NCBI GenBank assembly: GCA_946894095.1
Contig: OX335652.1
Location: forward strand, 953,001-1,017,000
Reading direction: 5' to 3'
Source: Incurvaria masculella
Taxonomy: Eukaryota > Arthropoda > Insecta > Lepidoptera > Incurvariidae
Length of the DNA stretch: 64,000 nt
Shown here piece after piece: positions 30,301 through 40,307 of this stretch (within the stretch, counting starts at the first letter, position 1; the number at the start of each line of letters is the position of its first letter). The translations under genes were made by a program, and so were the position numbers. The notes under the pieces are model-generated. The model saw only the letters and a list, made by a program, of their open reading frames with translations, was not told where the DNA came from and ran no database searches.

Positions 30301-30677
30301 CACAATCGCGAGGTCGTATTTAGGTTTCCCGCGCTGTCACCGTGCCCAAAGAATATATACACTCCGTGACGCAATCGTTTTCGCGCCATTTCTCAATTTA
30401 TAGCCCGTCTTTTCTGTCGTCCCCACAGAAGAGAAAAGGGAAGAGGCCGTTCCCCGGGTCGCTGCCGTATACGCATAATGTGCCTCACAGAGCTCCCGAG
30501 ATGTGTTCTCCTAGTCAGTACACACCAACACAAACCCTCCAATACCTTGTGCGACTAATTTGCTTGTGGCAAGTACGTTTAAGAGGATAATTAGGTGATC
30601 TAGTTCCATACGCTTTTGCATGTTTTCTCAGTCAAATTAAGAAATATTGTTCTGAAATTTGGCACATTCAATAAATC
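30301..30677. other. Unassigned DNA
   Basis: A + frame (30342-30590) has no recognised motif. Confidence 0.3.
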
Positions 30678-30828
30678 AACTGAGAGCTACGTCTGTACGT
30701 TTTGTTTTTTTGATAACTTCATATCCATGATTTACGTCTTTTTATATTTGTGTACGCATCTTTAGAGGCGTATATCGCGGATATAAGTTAATGTATCAAA
30801 AAACAAACGTACCACTCAGTTAATTTAT
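30678..30828. repeat. Fold-back element
   Basis: AACTGAGAGCTACGTCTGTA with TTTTTTTGATAACTTCATAT at the left is inverted at the right (ATATAAGTTAATGTATCAAA, CGTACCACTCAGTT). It abuts the TTAA element that follows. Confidence 0.7.
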
Positions 30829-30832
30829 TTAA

Positions 30833-31191
30833 GGCTGTTCCGACCCATATAAAGTTGTTTGCACACATAACGCAAAAAGTATTGCACTTTAAGCCACGAA
30901 TTAATAATAAAAGTTTAATATAGTCATATTACTTGCAGCGAAAACAATTTCACAATTTCAGGATTATTGGTTTTGTTACAATTTATTTAAATACGATTTT
31001 TATTTAACAACGCCATCTAACGGTGTAAAACTTCTAATCGGCAATTACAACGAAACCATTAAACCTGAAATTGTGAATATGTTTTCGCTGCAACTACTAT
31101 GGCTATATTTAATATTTTTAACGAATTCGTGCCTTAGTGCAATACTATTTGCGTTCTGTGTAAAAAAAACATTGTATGGGTCGGAACATCC
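30833..31191. mobile_element. TTAA-flanked fold-back MITE, ~145-bp arms
   Basis: Flanked by TTAA on both sides (30829-30832, 31192-31195). Ends are GGCTGTTCCGACCCATA and its inverse TATGGGTCGGAACATCC. Arms of about 145 bp include TTGCAGCGAAAACA and CACAATTTCAGG. There is no ORF. The target site is the same as for 27889-28430 but the ends are different. Confidence 0.8.
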
Positions 31192-31195
31192 TTAA

Positions 31196-31764
31196 TGTGC
31201 AATATTTCAGAAATATATATCTTGATTGGACTAAGGAAATAGGCATGAGACATTGTGTGGAAATTGATCCTCTTAAGTTGAGTTCGCCGTTTTAGAAAAT
31301 AGGTGACAGTAGGTCGCATAGCAGACGCACTTAGATGGCACATCTCCTTCCTTTTTTTTAACCGACTTAATTTCATCTGACATCTCCCCATACCCAGTGT
31401 AATAATTGTGGTCTGGATATTTCAAAGTCTCTGCAATGGCCCGATGCTAGCAACTACATAGTAAGTTTTATATGAGCCTTTTTAATAAAAAGTTGTATTA
31501 CGAATGTATGTATTACAAATCTCCTGCAGAGAACATTTGCATGAAGGTGAGTAAGTAAAGTATGTGTACTATGTGAAGGCATCATGCTACCACACCGGAA
31601 ATACATATAATTAAAATTCATCACTTACTGTAGTCCTACATAAGTTATTTGCGCGTGGCCTAAACCGAAACTTACGGTTGTAAGGATTGACGTCACTCTT
31701 CGAGTAAATGAGAAGTGTAACATTCCTGAAACGCATGAACTTCGTACGCATTTGTCTAATGCTG
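31196..31764. other. Unassigned DNA
   Basis: Around 31310-31360 there is a short piece resembling the start of Rep-H (GGCACATCTCCTTCCTTTTT, inverse). Otherwise no feature. Confidence 0.3.
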
Positions 31765-31922
31765 AGATTCAAAGACAGTTCTTGGGTCTTGAGACGATTT
31801 TCAAGTCTTCCGACTGTCAATTTTGACAATATGTATGGAAGTAATGTAAAATTTTACAGTCGGAAGATTTGAGGCTCGTTTCAAGACCCTAGAACTGTCT
31901 TTGAATCTTAGCATTAGTGTCA
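31765..31922. repeat. Fold-back element, ~70-bp arms
   Basis: GAGATTCAAAGACAGTTCTT, GGGTCTTGAGACGA and TCTTCCGACTGT at the left are inverted at the right (ACAGTCGGAAGA, TCAAGACCCTAGAACTGTCT, TTGAATCTTAGC). Confidence 0.85.
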
Positions 31923-33449
31923 CAAAAGATGATAATTAAATGGAAATAAAAGGTTTGCGTTTAAAACACTTGAATGCTAAAAGTATGACAACGCCAATTT
32001 ACAGACAGCTCTATCATTTCTGCCTTCCCCCTTAGGGAAAATGGCGTGATTTTATGTTATGTTTGTATGTTACAGGCCTGTTTGCGGAAACCTTTCTACC
32101 CCGAACACACCAAAGCGCGACTGTCAAAGAACCTCGCAACAAAGTAACATGTCATGCCGTTGCCGTGCGCACCGGGATGATTAATTAAATACTAGGCGAA
32201 GTCTGTCGTTCTGCCGACACGGCTTCGCTTTGTTGACGGCTTGTTGCTCGCGGCACCGCAGCGGAGTCGACGCGCAGTGCTGCCGCGCGTAAACATGGCG
32301 GCGTGTCTTACACATATCGCTGTCTAATTAACGAAAGTGCTCGGAAGGTACAATCCTTAGAATCCCTATAATTGAATAGCTATGGAATTGTTTGTTGGTA
32401 ATGTTCTACAGGGATTCTCAAATCAGAGAGAACGAACTATAATAGGAAATGGAATACAACTCCGAAGGGATGTAGGGTCGCTATCTTTGTAGTATATCAC
32501 GGAGAATGATGCGAATAGCGAAGAGAAGTTCCGGCATAAAACGAAGAAAAGCCTAGCTTGTTAGTTCTGAGAATATTCGCTTTCTAGCTTTCAATATCTG
32601 CAACTTTGAAGCACAACACGAAGGTCTCGTCCGAGTGAACGCCGAGAGCGTCTCGGATTGAGCCCAGTCCGATGCGGGTAAATTCCAGATACACGCGACT
32701 GAGAACGCTGGAACGATATTATGTACGTTTTGACGCAGACTCGCGACGCTAAGCCGCTCACGGTCTAATGGAATATGCGGATACACGAATGAGACATTAC
32801 CCATCCTACCCGCGCTGGATGCATGGAACCAGCTATAATCATACATTTATAATTACTTACTGGCGTAGGTAGATGGTCCACCGCCATTGTGACAATATGT
32901 GTTTCATAAGTCATAATATGTGTTAAGCAAGCCGGCTCTCTATTGCAATAAACGTATACTTACGGTAACTTCTATTCAATCAATCACAACAAAAAAAGTG
33001 TGATAGCGCAGCTATCATGCTCACTGCTTTCAATCTATAAGTCCTTTAATTCCATAGAAGTTGTCAAAAAATGTGTGTATCGATTCCAAATTGTATCTTT
33101 TCCAACTTTGAAACAAAATTGTATTATTAATCTATGAATAAATTATATGTTTGTACAGCGCTATCAATTGGCTATGTCACAAGTTATAGGTACGAAAGTG
33201 GCGCCATCCTATTTCCATAGCTGTTAACGTGTGTCTATGCAGTTGCGCCATCTATTGTTCGTCCCTTCGGCATTGACCTTTTGGTTAAACGTCTAGGTCT
33301 TGATTGATCTATGCTATAATATTGCTATTTAGATTATGGTTTGATCAAGTTTCTGATGGACTCGTGGAAGCTTACTTTTCTCCACATTTTTTGTGTGGAG
33401 CTTACGGTTAGCCCGTATGATACAAAACTAGTCCTAGTGGCTCTCTGAG
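31923..33449. other. Mixed DNA with a CpG-rich block at 32090-32310
   Basis: The GC-rich block ends near AAACATGGCGGC (32293-32304), a context seen at promoters and start codons, but no open frame follows. The remainder is AT-rich without features. It lies about 1.8 kb upstream of the CNTD1-like gene. Confidence 0.3.
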
Positions 33450-33775
33450 CTGTAGACCTGGCGAGTCTGTTTTAATCTGAGAATATTTTGTTTCATATTT
33501 AAAAAAAAACGGTTTTTTTTTAAACTGGCTCGACGAAGGAATTCAATATAAATATCAAATCTGCTTAAAAAAATTTCAAGAGACTCGGTTGAGAAATGGG
33601 ATCTGTAAACGAAAACAGCTTTTTTCAAAATAACTCCGTCATTTTGATTTTTTTTCAAAAACTGGTAAAAATAGGCTGGCTCAAAAAATGCGACCTGTAG
33701 GAGAGAACAGCCGGACATATGAAAGCATTTTTTCCAAATCTTGAAACGGAGACCTTCGCTATGCTCGGTCATTAA
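33450..33775 (-). repeat. Rep-E copy (reverse)
   Basis: On the - strand it reads GACCGAGCATAGCGAAGGTC, TTCAAGATTTGGAAAAAATG, CTTTCATATGTCCGGCTGTT and ends with GACTCGCCAGGTCTACAG. It matches 1450-1680 and 62985-63290. Confidence 0.6.
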
Positions 33776-34086
33776 TTCAAATCACTATAGATAGCATTTA
33801 TAGTTTTCAATACCTACTGTGTGAGTCTACCTATTTCACGAATCGTGTTTTAAATATTTTATGAGTTACAAAAAAAAATGTTAATACGTCAGCGTCTATA
33901 CTTTCGGAACGCATTCACATTTTTTCTCCATAATTCTAAATTCAAATTCAACCAGGTAGGCAATATTCTAAAAACAAAAGAACAACGATTTAAGAAACAC
34001 GAATGTCATCGTGACATTTTTCATTCCATCAAAAGTCATTCGAAAAATACTTCTTGGTCAGAAATCAACGCGGAAAGTAAACGGAC

Positions 34087-34398
34087 ATGTCAAGTGACAC
34101 CGACTCGGAGCCAGAGCGGCAGCCCGAGTTGGCGCCATGCTGCGAGTGGCTGCTCGATCCGTGGCTGGCGCGCGCGCGCGAGGACGCGGCGCGCGAGGCG
34201 GCCGAGGGCGACGCGTGCTGGCCGCCGATAACGTTGCCGCCGGTCGCGCGCGCCGCCGTGTGGCGGCTGTGTCGCATGATGGGAGCGCGCGGTGAAGCCA
34301 CGCCGCCGCTCACCGCGCGCCTGCTGGAGCGCTACCTGGCGGCGGACGCACGCTACACGCTCTCGACGCTCGCCGTCGTCGCGCGGTACTCTAGTAAG
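34087..34398 (+). CDS. CNTD1: CNTD1-like gene, exon 1
   Basis: The ATG at 34087 opens a 104-codon block starting with an acidic Ser/Asp/Glu stretch. The N-terminal helical part follows. The end is AAG|GTACGA at 34398/34399. A stronger-looking donor, CTA|GTAAGG at 34393/34394, is possible; it would need an exon 2 start at 35240 (CCAG|GA) to keep frame. The + frame continues only six codons past the donor, so the exon really ends here. Confidence 0.65.
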
Positions 34399-37300
34399 GT
34401 ACGATTAACATCGTAGGCCCGATTGCAGGAAGAGACGGCTAAGTTAGGCCTGGACCGCATGATTGGAATAAAACCGGACGGACAGTATTTCTGCCTATGT
34501 TGGGAAATCCGGCACACAATACAGAAAACAGTCTGGGCAATAACCTAAATTGAGATAGTGCTCCAGCAACATGTTTTCATAATTACAAGTTCCTTGGTCA
34601 CATTTGGAATATTAAACGTTTTCTGCTACAATAATATTGCACGTAAATTGTGTCCGTCCTAAAACATTACTGAGAAAAGTAGGCATCATTGAGGTTCGAA
34701 GCTGGGGGCCTCCTCGCTACTGCAGCGTCCGGGATCACGTCTCGCGGTGCGTAGGGGTCGGACGAGCTGTGGGCGGCCGGCGCGGCGGCGCGACCTGGCG
34801 CGATGGTCTCGTGCGTGCAGCTCGCCGGCAAGGCGGTGGGCTCGGCGGCGAGCAAGCAAGTGGCCGTCTCACGGCCCTCTTTTTGCAGGCGGGAGTGGGG
34901 AAACAGTGTCGGGGCTATGCCCCATACTGTGGCATCAATCGCTGCCCGTGGCTACGAGCAGGTCCAGTGCGGGCCTAATCTAGGCCGTGTTTGGTCTTCT
35001 GTGTGGGATTTTGTGGGCTTCAGCGTATTCGACTTCTTAGCCGAGGTGTCCTTGGTTCAGCTGGCTGTCCTCCGGGCGATGCGCGGGCTACTTCTCCTTG
35101 TGATGCCTCTGGAGACGACCGAAATCGGGTCCGTTCCTGTCTGCAGCGCAAGCAAGACCTCTCGCAGAACGTCGATCGCCATCAGGATTGTGTCGATCCG
35201 CTCTAAGGAGATAGCCTCCTCGCTACTGCAGCATCCAGGATCACGTGATGCGCAGGGGTTGGACGAGCTGTGGGCGGCGTCGCGGCGGCGCGACCTGGCG
35301 CGGCTGCCGCTCGCGATGGTCACGTGCGTGCAGCTCGCCGGCAAGATGTGCGGCGCGGGCGGCGCGCTCGGCGGCGAGCGGGCGCGCCGCGTGCTCGCCG
35401 CGCTGCGCCGCGAGCACTCGCTCGCGGAGATCAACGCCGCCGAGCACGCCGCGTTCGCGCGGCTCGGCCACCGCGTGCCGCTGTGGGGCACGCTCGAGAT
35501 GGCCGAGGTGCTGGCGACGCGCGTCGGCGTCCTGGCCACGCGCCGCAAGCCGATCGCCGCCTGCGTGAGGTGAGGCTTCTGGCGCTTTGGGGCCATCCAT
35601 ATATTACGTGATTTGAAATTAGGGCGGGGCTCTGGTCAGCGGATGGTGGTCATATGATCTAGTAGGGGTGGATTGCCAACATTTACGTCATTCTTGGAAA
35701 TACGGATGATCCAAGATTTTAAGGCATAGGTGGAAACCTAACGGAAAACAATTAAAGAAAATAAACAGAAAAAGATATTATACAATTTAGATGTTTTTTG
35801 TCCTGTCTTAGCCTAACCTACCGATCTATACCTTCTATCCCAGTTGTCTATGCCTTTACACGTCTTGTTCTAAAAACGTTCAGTAACAAATGCAAAAACA
35901 CATTATTTAGTCGTATAACTAATGTTTAAAAAACTATTTGGTTGCATCAATAAAGTTAATGAAATGACGTCAGTTTTGGGTGAGCGGGGGGATTCGTTGG
36001 ATGATGACGATGGGATGATTGTAGGCGGGGGGTCCAAAATCGACAAAAAAAACTATGACGTAATATATGGATAGGCCCTTTGCCATTATTTCCCTCCCAA
36101 TTTTTTCGGCCATATTTCCCTTACACGCGACTGTGTAGAGACTGTAGTAGTTGTCACGTATTATTTAAACTACAGGTAGCTCTGTATCATTTTCAATGGG
36201 GAAGAAGGCTGCTCATTATCACGACAGGTGGCGTCTAGGCGACCTGACCTAAATAAACCGACAAAACTGTAAAATACCATACAAAATTAAACATAATATA
36301 TTTGAAAATTTTATTTACTAAATCCTTGTCATTGAAATGACTCAATTTCCTCGATATTATTCAGAAAATAAATCTATCCAAATTATCCTAATCAAATTAA
36401 GTCATGGAAAATAAAATTTATTTCGTTTCAAAGTTTGTGCTCGTAAATTATCTATACCAATAATAAATCTGTAAGGGGTGTTCATGGAGTAAGTTGCTTT
36501 GTTTTCTAAGATACTTTGTTTGTAGACTTTATGTATGATACTAAAAATAAAATAGTCGATTTTTAGAAATCAGTTCTGTATGTATGTATGTATATATGTA
36601 TGTATGTTTCTCCATAACTCTTAAACCGATTATCCAAATTAGATGGAACTTAGTACACGTACATTTAACTACCCGGGAATCAGGATAGGCTAAACAGAAT
36701 TCAGTTCCACTTACGCTCAGATGTGGCTGTCATACAAACTGCAATGCTTTGCACGGCTCGGCGGGAGGGCGATGCCTGGAGGTGGACGGGCGGCGGCGGC
36801 GCTTACTTTTACAAATCGCACCGAAGTACGGTTTGGTATTTCCCGCAACTTTAGGACTACTTGGCATCACGCTAAATCGCCAGAGGTGCGACCAATGGAA
36901 TAAAATACTTATTACATTAGAACCAATTACTCGATTTAGATGCGGATTGTACCTACGTCTAGCCTGATTCTACTCAAAACGTATATGCTACATATTATAA
37001 CGCTTCATTCATTCTCATTCATTCATTCATCAACGCTTCGAGGGGTGAGTAGAGAGTGTTAAATTCTTATAACTTGCGAACCACTTACCCGATTTATATG
37101 GGTATTTTATCAACGTATAGCATCTCTGGGAGCAGTCAGGTTCGGGATGGGTTACCGTTTTTGATGTTGAGGCTGGCTGTGGGTTGGAGTCCACGCAAAA
37201 CGTACCTACGTTACACGTTAATTATTAGGTAAGCAATGTAGCAGTGCAAGTGCAGAAAGGTTCTGGCGGCAAATGTTTTTTTTTTAATTGCTACAAAATG

Positions 37301-37880
37301 TCAACGAAGCTCTCAATGTGAATTATTGGATGTTTCTCATTAAATCATGCTATTTCGGCTTAAACGATCTTGAATTAATTTGGTAGATGGATACATTGTT
37401 CTGGACCAGTTTGACTACTGTAGGCTACTTTTTATCCATTAAATAATTTAGCCGACACTAACCCGAGCGGAGCCGGGTAACGCAGGTAGTATTAAAATAA
37501 GTTTGAAGTCAACCAAAACCTCTTCTTCTCCGCCAACCCTTATTCTAAGTGTATCTTGAAGTACAACTTTGTATCTTATTAAACCGTTAGCATCTTGAGT
37601 AAGTGCGTGTTGCAGATTGGCGGAGCTGTGCCGCGGCGAGGTGGAGCGGCGCGTGCGCGCGGCGGGCGGGTTCGCGGACGCGCGCGGGCCGGCGGTGACG
37701 TCGCTGCTGCTGGCGGCGGCGGCGGTCGGCGCGGGGGTGCGACTGAGCGGCGGTGGCGGAGGCGCGGGAGAGCTGCTGCGGCGGTTGGCGGCGGCGGCGA
37801 GCGCGCCGCGCGATCTCGTGCGGTGCGTCCTCGACGTCATCGTCACGCTCGCGCTCGAGGACAGCGCCGAGAGAAAGTAA
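34087..37880 (+). CDS. CNTD1: CNTD1-like cyclin-domain protein, three exons
   Basis: Joined exons 34087-34398, 35256-35569 and 37616-37880 give about 296 residues, near the vertebrate CNTD1 size of about 330. CNTD1 (COSA-1 in worms) is a nuclear cyclin-like factor that matures meiotic crossovers. Key blocks are LTARLLERYLAADARY in exon 1, LWAASRRRDLARL followed by MVTCVQLAGKMCG and SLAEINAAEHAAFARLGHR with LWGTLEMAEVLATRVG in exon 2 (the cyclin-box pattern of QLA.K, then E...L..L..R, then ...E.L), and AELCRGEVERRV plus a helical C-terminus in exon 3. Phases agree: exon 1/2 is phase 0, exon 2/3 is phase 2 and makes an Arg codon. The coding DNA is very GC-rich compared with its introns. An alternative exon 2 acceptor at 35231/35232 would add eight residues. 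The family assignment is by remembered pattern, not by alignment. Confidence 0.7.
34399..35255 (+). other. Intron 1 with exon 2 relic
   Basis: An 857-base intron in the preferred model. It contains a decayed copy of the exon 2 start at 34708-34852. The rest (34853-35213) is GC-rich and open in several frames on both strands; I do not recognise it. Confidence 0.55.
34708..34852 (+). pseudogene. Decayed duplicate of exon 2 (5' part and acceptor)
   Basis: It matches 35214-35378 through GCCTCCTCGCTACTGCAGC, GATCACGT, GGGGT.GGACGAGCTGTGGG, GGCGGCGCGACCTGGCGCG and TGCGTGCAGCTCGCCGGCAA. It still encodes MVSCVQLAGK. A 13-base deletion after GACCTGGCGCG and further indels near the end shift the frame, and the acceptor is TAG instead of CAG. 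It cannot replace exon 2 in frame. Confidence 0.8.
35256..35569 (+). CDS. CNTD1: CNTD1-like gene, exon 2 (cyclin box core)
   Basis: The acceptor is GCGCAG|GGG at 35255/35256 and the donor is GTGAG|GTGAGG at 35569/35570. It encodes LDELWAASRRRDLARLPL, CVQLAGKMCG, RRVLAALRREHSLAEINA and VPLWGTLEMAEVLATRV. That is the conserved cyclin-fold part. The exon ends two bases into a codon. Its GC-rich reverse strand is also open (35057-35596), an artefact of composition. Confidence 0.7.
35570..37615 (+). other. Intron 2
   Basis: A 2-kb intron holding AT-rich and repetitive DNA. (GTAT)n-type repeats are at 36577-36608, a GC-rich patch at 36768-36815, (CATT)n at about 37010-37032, and a Helitron-like CCCGAGCGGAGCCGGGTAAC near 37460. 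None of it extends a coding frame. Confidence 0.6.
37616..37880 (+). CDS. CNTD1: CNTD1-like gene, exon 3 with stop
   Basis: The acceptor is GTTGCAG|A at 37615/37616. The first base completes the Arg codon, then LAELCRGEVERRVRAAGGF and Ala-rich helices follow to the TAA at 37878-37880. No polyadenylation signal is obvious in the first few hundred bases downstream. Gly-rich GGGGGGAGE (about residues 253-261 of the joined protein) is low-complexity and may vary. Confidence 0.65.
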
Positions 37881-38012
37881 TCTAGCCATTGCAACGGCGC
37901 AATCTTCTGAAGCAAGAACTTTAAAAAAGAATGAACTCGAAACACGCCTGGCAACCGCGCGCTCCAAACTATGGGCTAGTGATGTCGACTACGCGCATCA
38001 TCAGAAACCTAT

Positions 38013-38142
38013 CAGTCGAGAAAACCGCCTTTATAGTGGTTGTCAAAGCAATTTTCTCGACGGAAAACTAGAATCATTGAAATGGAAAATTTCCGTCAGA
38101 AAATTGCGTTGACAATCGCTTTAAAAGCTGTTTTCTCGACTG
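38013..38142. repeat. Fold-back element related to 6993-7201
   Basis: CAGTCGAGAAAACCGCCTTT at the left is inverted as AAAGCTGTTTTCTCGACTG at the right. Inner arms include CAATTTTCTCGACGG and its inverse. The arms are about 55 bp. Confidence 0.8.
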
Positions 38143-38293
38143 AAAGATTCCTGATTCTTGAACACGGAAATCCAGCGGCCTACGGAACTATACAAAATAT
38201 GAAGCATAAGAAGGTTACATTGTTAAACCGATAATAACAATTTTGGCGACGTTCAATAATAGTGAAAAATGAAAATCTTGAGTCCATTCCTTT

Positions 38294-38360
38294 TTAACCG
38301 ACTTCAAAAAAAGGAGGAGGTTATCAATTCGTCTGTATGTTTTTTTTTTGTTTTTTTTGT
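38294..38360 (+). repeat. Rep-C end with poly-T tract
   Basis: TTTAACCGACTTCAAAAAAA, GGAGGAGGTTATCAATTCGT, CTGTATG is followed by a long T-rich tract to about 38372. It matches 9848-9899 (reverse) and 57607-57652. Confidence 0.7.
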
Positions 38361-38670
38361 TTTTTTTTTTTTATGTTTGTTACCTCATAACTTTTTCCTG
38401 GGTGAATTATTATTTTAAATGTTTATTATGTAAAATATTTTTTTAAATGATAGCTAGTGCTTCCCAAGTGGTCCCATTTTAATTTGGTTAAGTTCTGACA
38501 ATGATATCCATGAGAAAATCATAAAAGTCTTAAATTTGTATTAAGATGTGCGCGACAAATGGACGAATAACTCAATATAACGCCAACCGATTTCGGTGAT
38601 TCTTTTTTTATTGGAAAGGACGTGTACAAATTAGTAAGTTTACTTCAGATTCACTAAAATATAACAAATA

Positions 38671-38981
38671 AAAAAACAAATTTAACAAAAAAAATAACCG
38701 ACTTCAAAGGAAAAGCACTAAAAAGTAAAAAAAATAATGTTCATTTTTGTAGTTACGATTTCTGTTATTTTTTGAGTCGGTGTCAGCCAAGGTTAGGTTA
38801 GGTTAGGTTAGGTTAGGTTAGGTTAGATTAGGTTAGGTTCTCTTGATTGGCGCAGCGCGTGCCCGGCTGACGCCGAGTCAAAAAATAACAGAAATCGTAA
38901 CTACAAAAATGAACATTATTTTTTACTTTTTAGTGCTTTTCCTTTGAAGTCGGTTATTTTTTTTGTTAAATTTGTTTTTTT
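38671..38981. repeat. Fold-back element with TTAGG telomere repeats in the core
   Basis: The left arm (38671-38788) includes ACAAATTTAACAAAAAAAAT, AACCGACTTCAAAGGAAAAG, CACTAAAAAGTAAAAAAAAT and AGTTACGATTTCTGTTATTT. It is inverted at 38865-38981 with only a few differences. The 76-base core begins with nearly ten units of GGTTA (38791-38839), which is the insect telomere repeat TTAGG, then TTGATTGGCGCAGCGCGTGC. It has no ORF. Confidence 0.9.
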
Positions 38982-39404
38982 TTAACGTTCTTATTCTGAA
39001 GACTAACTTCACACCTTAATGTTGAGACCTTTTCATGCATCGACCGGATACCGGCACTTTGACGTTAACATAGAGCCAGAAGTACATTATCTAAGAAGTA
39101 ATTTATCAAAGAAGTATTTCAAGTTATGTGCAATAGAATTCGTTTATTTTTATTAAAATACCTTAAGAAAATGAGAAATATTGATTTCATTGTAGTTGAA
39201 TAAATGTATCAGCAAAAATATGTTTATTTTGTATAGATTTACAAAGGCTGTATCAAAAAACCATTTTTTATGCATATCGCGATGCATCGGTCGTTGCTTG
39301 GGGAGAGGTTACAGAAATTTCAGAACTAGGAAGTAAGTTTAAAAGAAAATAGTTATCACAAAAATCAAAATTTTTATATTATTTTTTTTATTTCTCGCGT
39401 TTAA

Positions 39405-39923
39405 GGTGGCCCAACCCGGCGGACCTAACTCATCCGCGGGCACGGTACAACCTTCTCTGTTTCAAATAATAAGACAGGTTCCGTGATGAGGAAGATGCAA
39501 CATGTCCACAAAAAAGACAATGTGCATAGTGTATGATTTGGTCAGATTTACGAAAATTTTAATTTCAAAACGACTTATGGCTAAAAGTAAACCACGACCG
39601 CTGTAGTCAAAAATCAGCCAAAAACCAAATAGATTATAAATCTTGATTAAATAAGCTATGTCTGATGACTAATCTTTTTAATATGTTCTTACTTTATTAT
39701 TGCGTAATCCACCTCCAAAGTTATTGTATAAAACGCGCAAAAAAATAAAACTTTCGGACCTCATAATTTTGAAACCAAACACAATTTTACAATGCCAATG
39801 GTCATCAGACATCTAGTTCCATCAAATAAAGCTATTTTGAGCAAATTTTTGGATCTCCGACAAGAAATATGGGCGTGATCTTCTTTCCCCTTTTGTATGG
39901 GGAGATGAGCGGGATGAGCCACC
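39405..39923. mobile_element. TTAA-flanked MITE, copy 2 (519 bp)
   Basis: TTAA at 39401-39404 and 39924-39927 flank GGTGGCCCAACCCGGCGG to GCGGGATGAGCCACC. It matches 27889-28430 along its length, including GATGAGGAAGATGCAACATG and CCAATGGTCATCAGACATCT. A block of about 20 bases present in copy 1 (ACAAAACCGTGCTGTTGCGC region) is deleted here. Confidence 0.85.
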
Positions 39924-39969
39924 TTAAGTCACAAGACTAATTTTCATTGGACCGACATGAAAGTTGGAA

Positions 39970-40130
39970 ATATCGAACACCCCTCCGACCCCTCTATCAT
40001 CGCTGAACTAGGAACAGACATGAAATGCATCCATTCACTGACGGCAGTCTCAAAATAAGAGCCAACCTATCTTCTTGATCCTTTATCTATAGAGTCGGTA
40101 AACTGAAATATATCCCTGCCTAGCGCCCCA
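39970..40130 (-). pseudogene. LINE fragment (Rep-B), degraded
   Basis: On the - strand TTTACCGACTCTATAGATAA and the following GTCTG motif match the coding block of other Rep-B copies, but stops interrupt it and the 3' end is missing. It is joined to a SINE-1 head. Confidence 0.5.
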
Positions 40131-40139
40131 AAGTACAAA

Positions 40140-40307
40140 CTGGGGTTTGTACCCGGGCGGGCTTAAACCCTACCACCTAGCAGGGGAAGGAGACCTACAG
40201 TTTTGCATGGATTCCGAACGGTGCATGAACGGGGCAAGGATTGGAACACAGGCCGCTGGTATGCTAGGCAAGTCCCCGCACCACTAGGCTTCGAACCGCT
40301 CAAAACA
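40140..40307 (-). mobile_element. SINE-1 head with tRNA-like promoter
   Basis: On the - strand AGCCTAGTGGTGCGGGGAC (A box TAGTGGTGCGG), CATACCAGCGGCCTGTGTTC, CAATCCTTGCCCCGTTCATG (B box) then GGTTCGGAATCCATGCA-like body and GGTGGTAGGGTTTAAGCCCG. The 3' half is missing. Confidence 0.65.

Noticed and set aside
35057..35596. 179-residue open frame on the - strand
   Set aside because: It lies across exon 2 of the + strand CNTD1-like gene and is open because the DNA is GC-rich. The + strand has the splice signals and family motifs.
37448..37967. - strand frames of 126-168 residues across exon 3
   Set aside because: Arg/Ala/Pro-rich shadow of a GC-rich exon. No domain is visible and the + strand explains the region.
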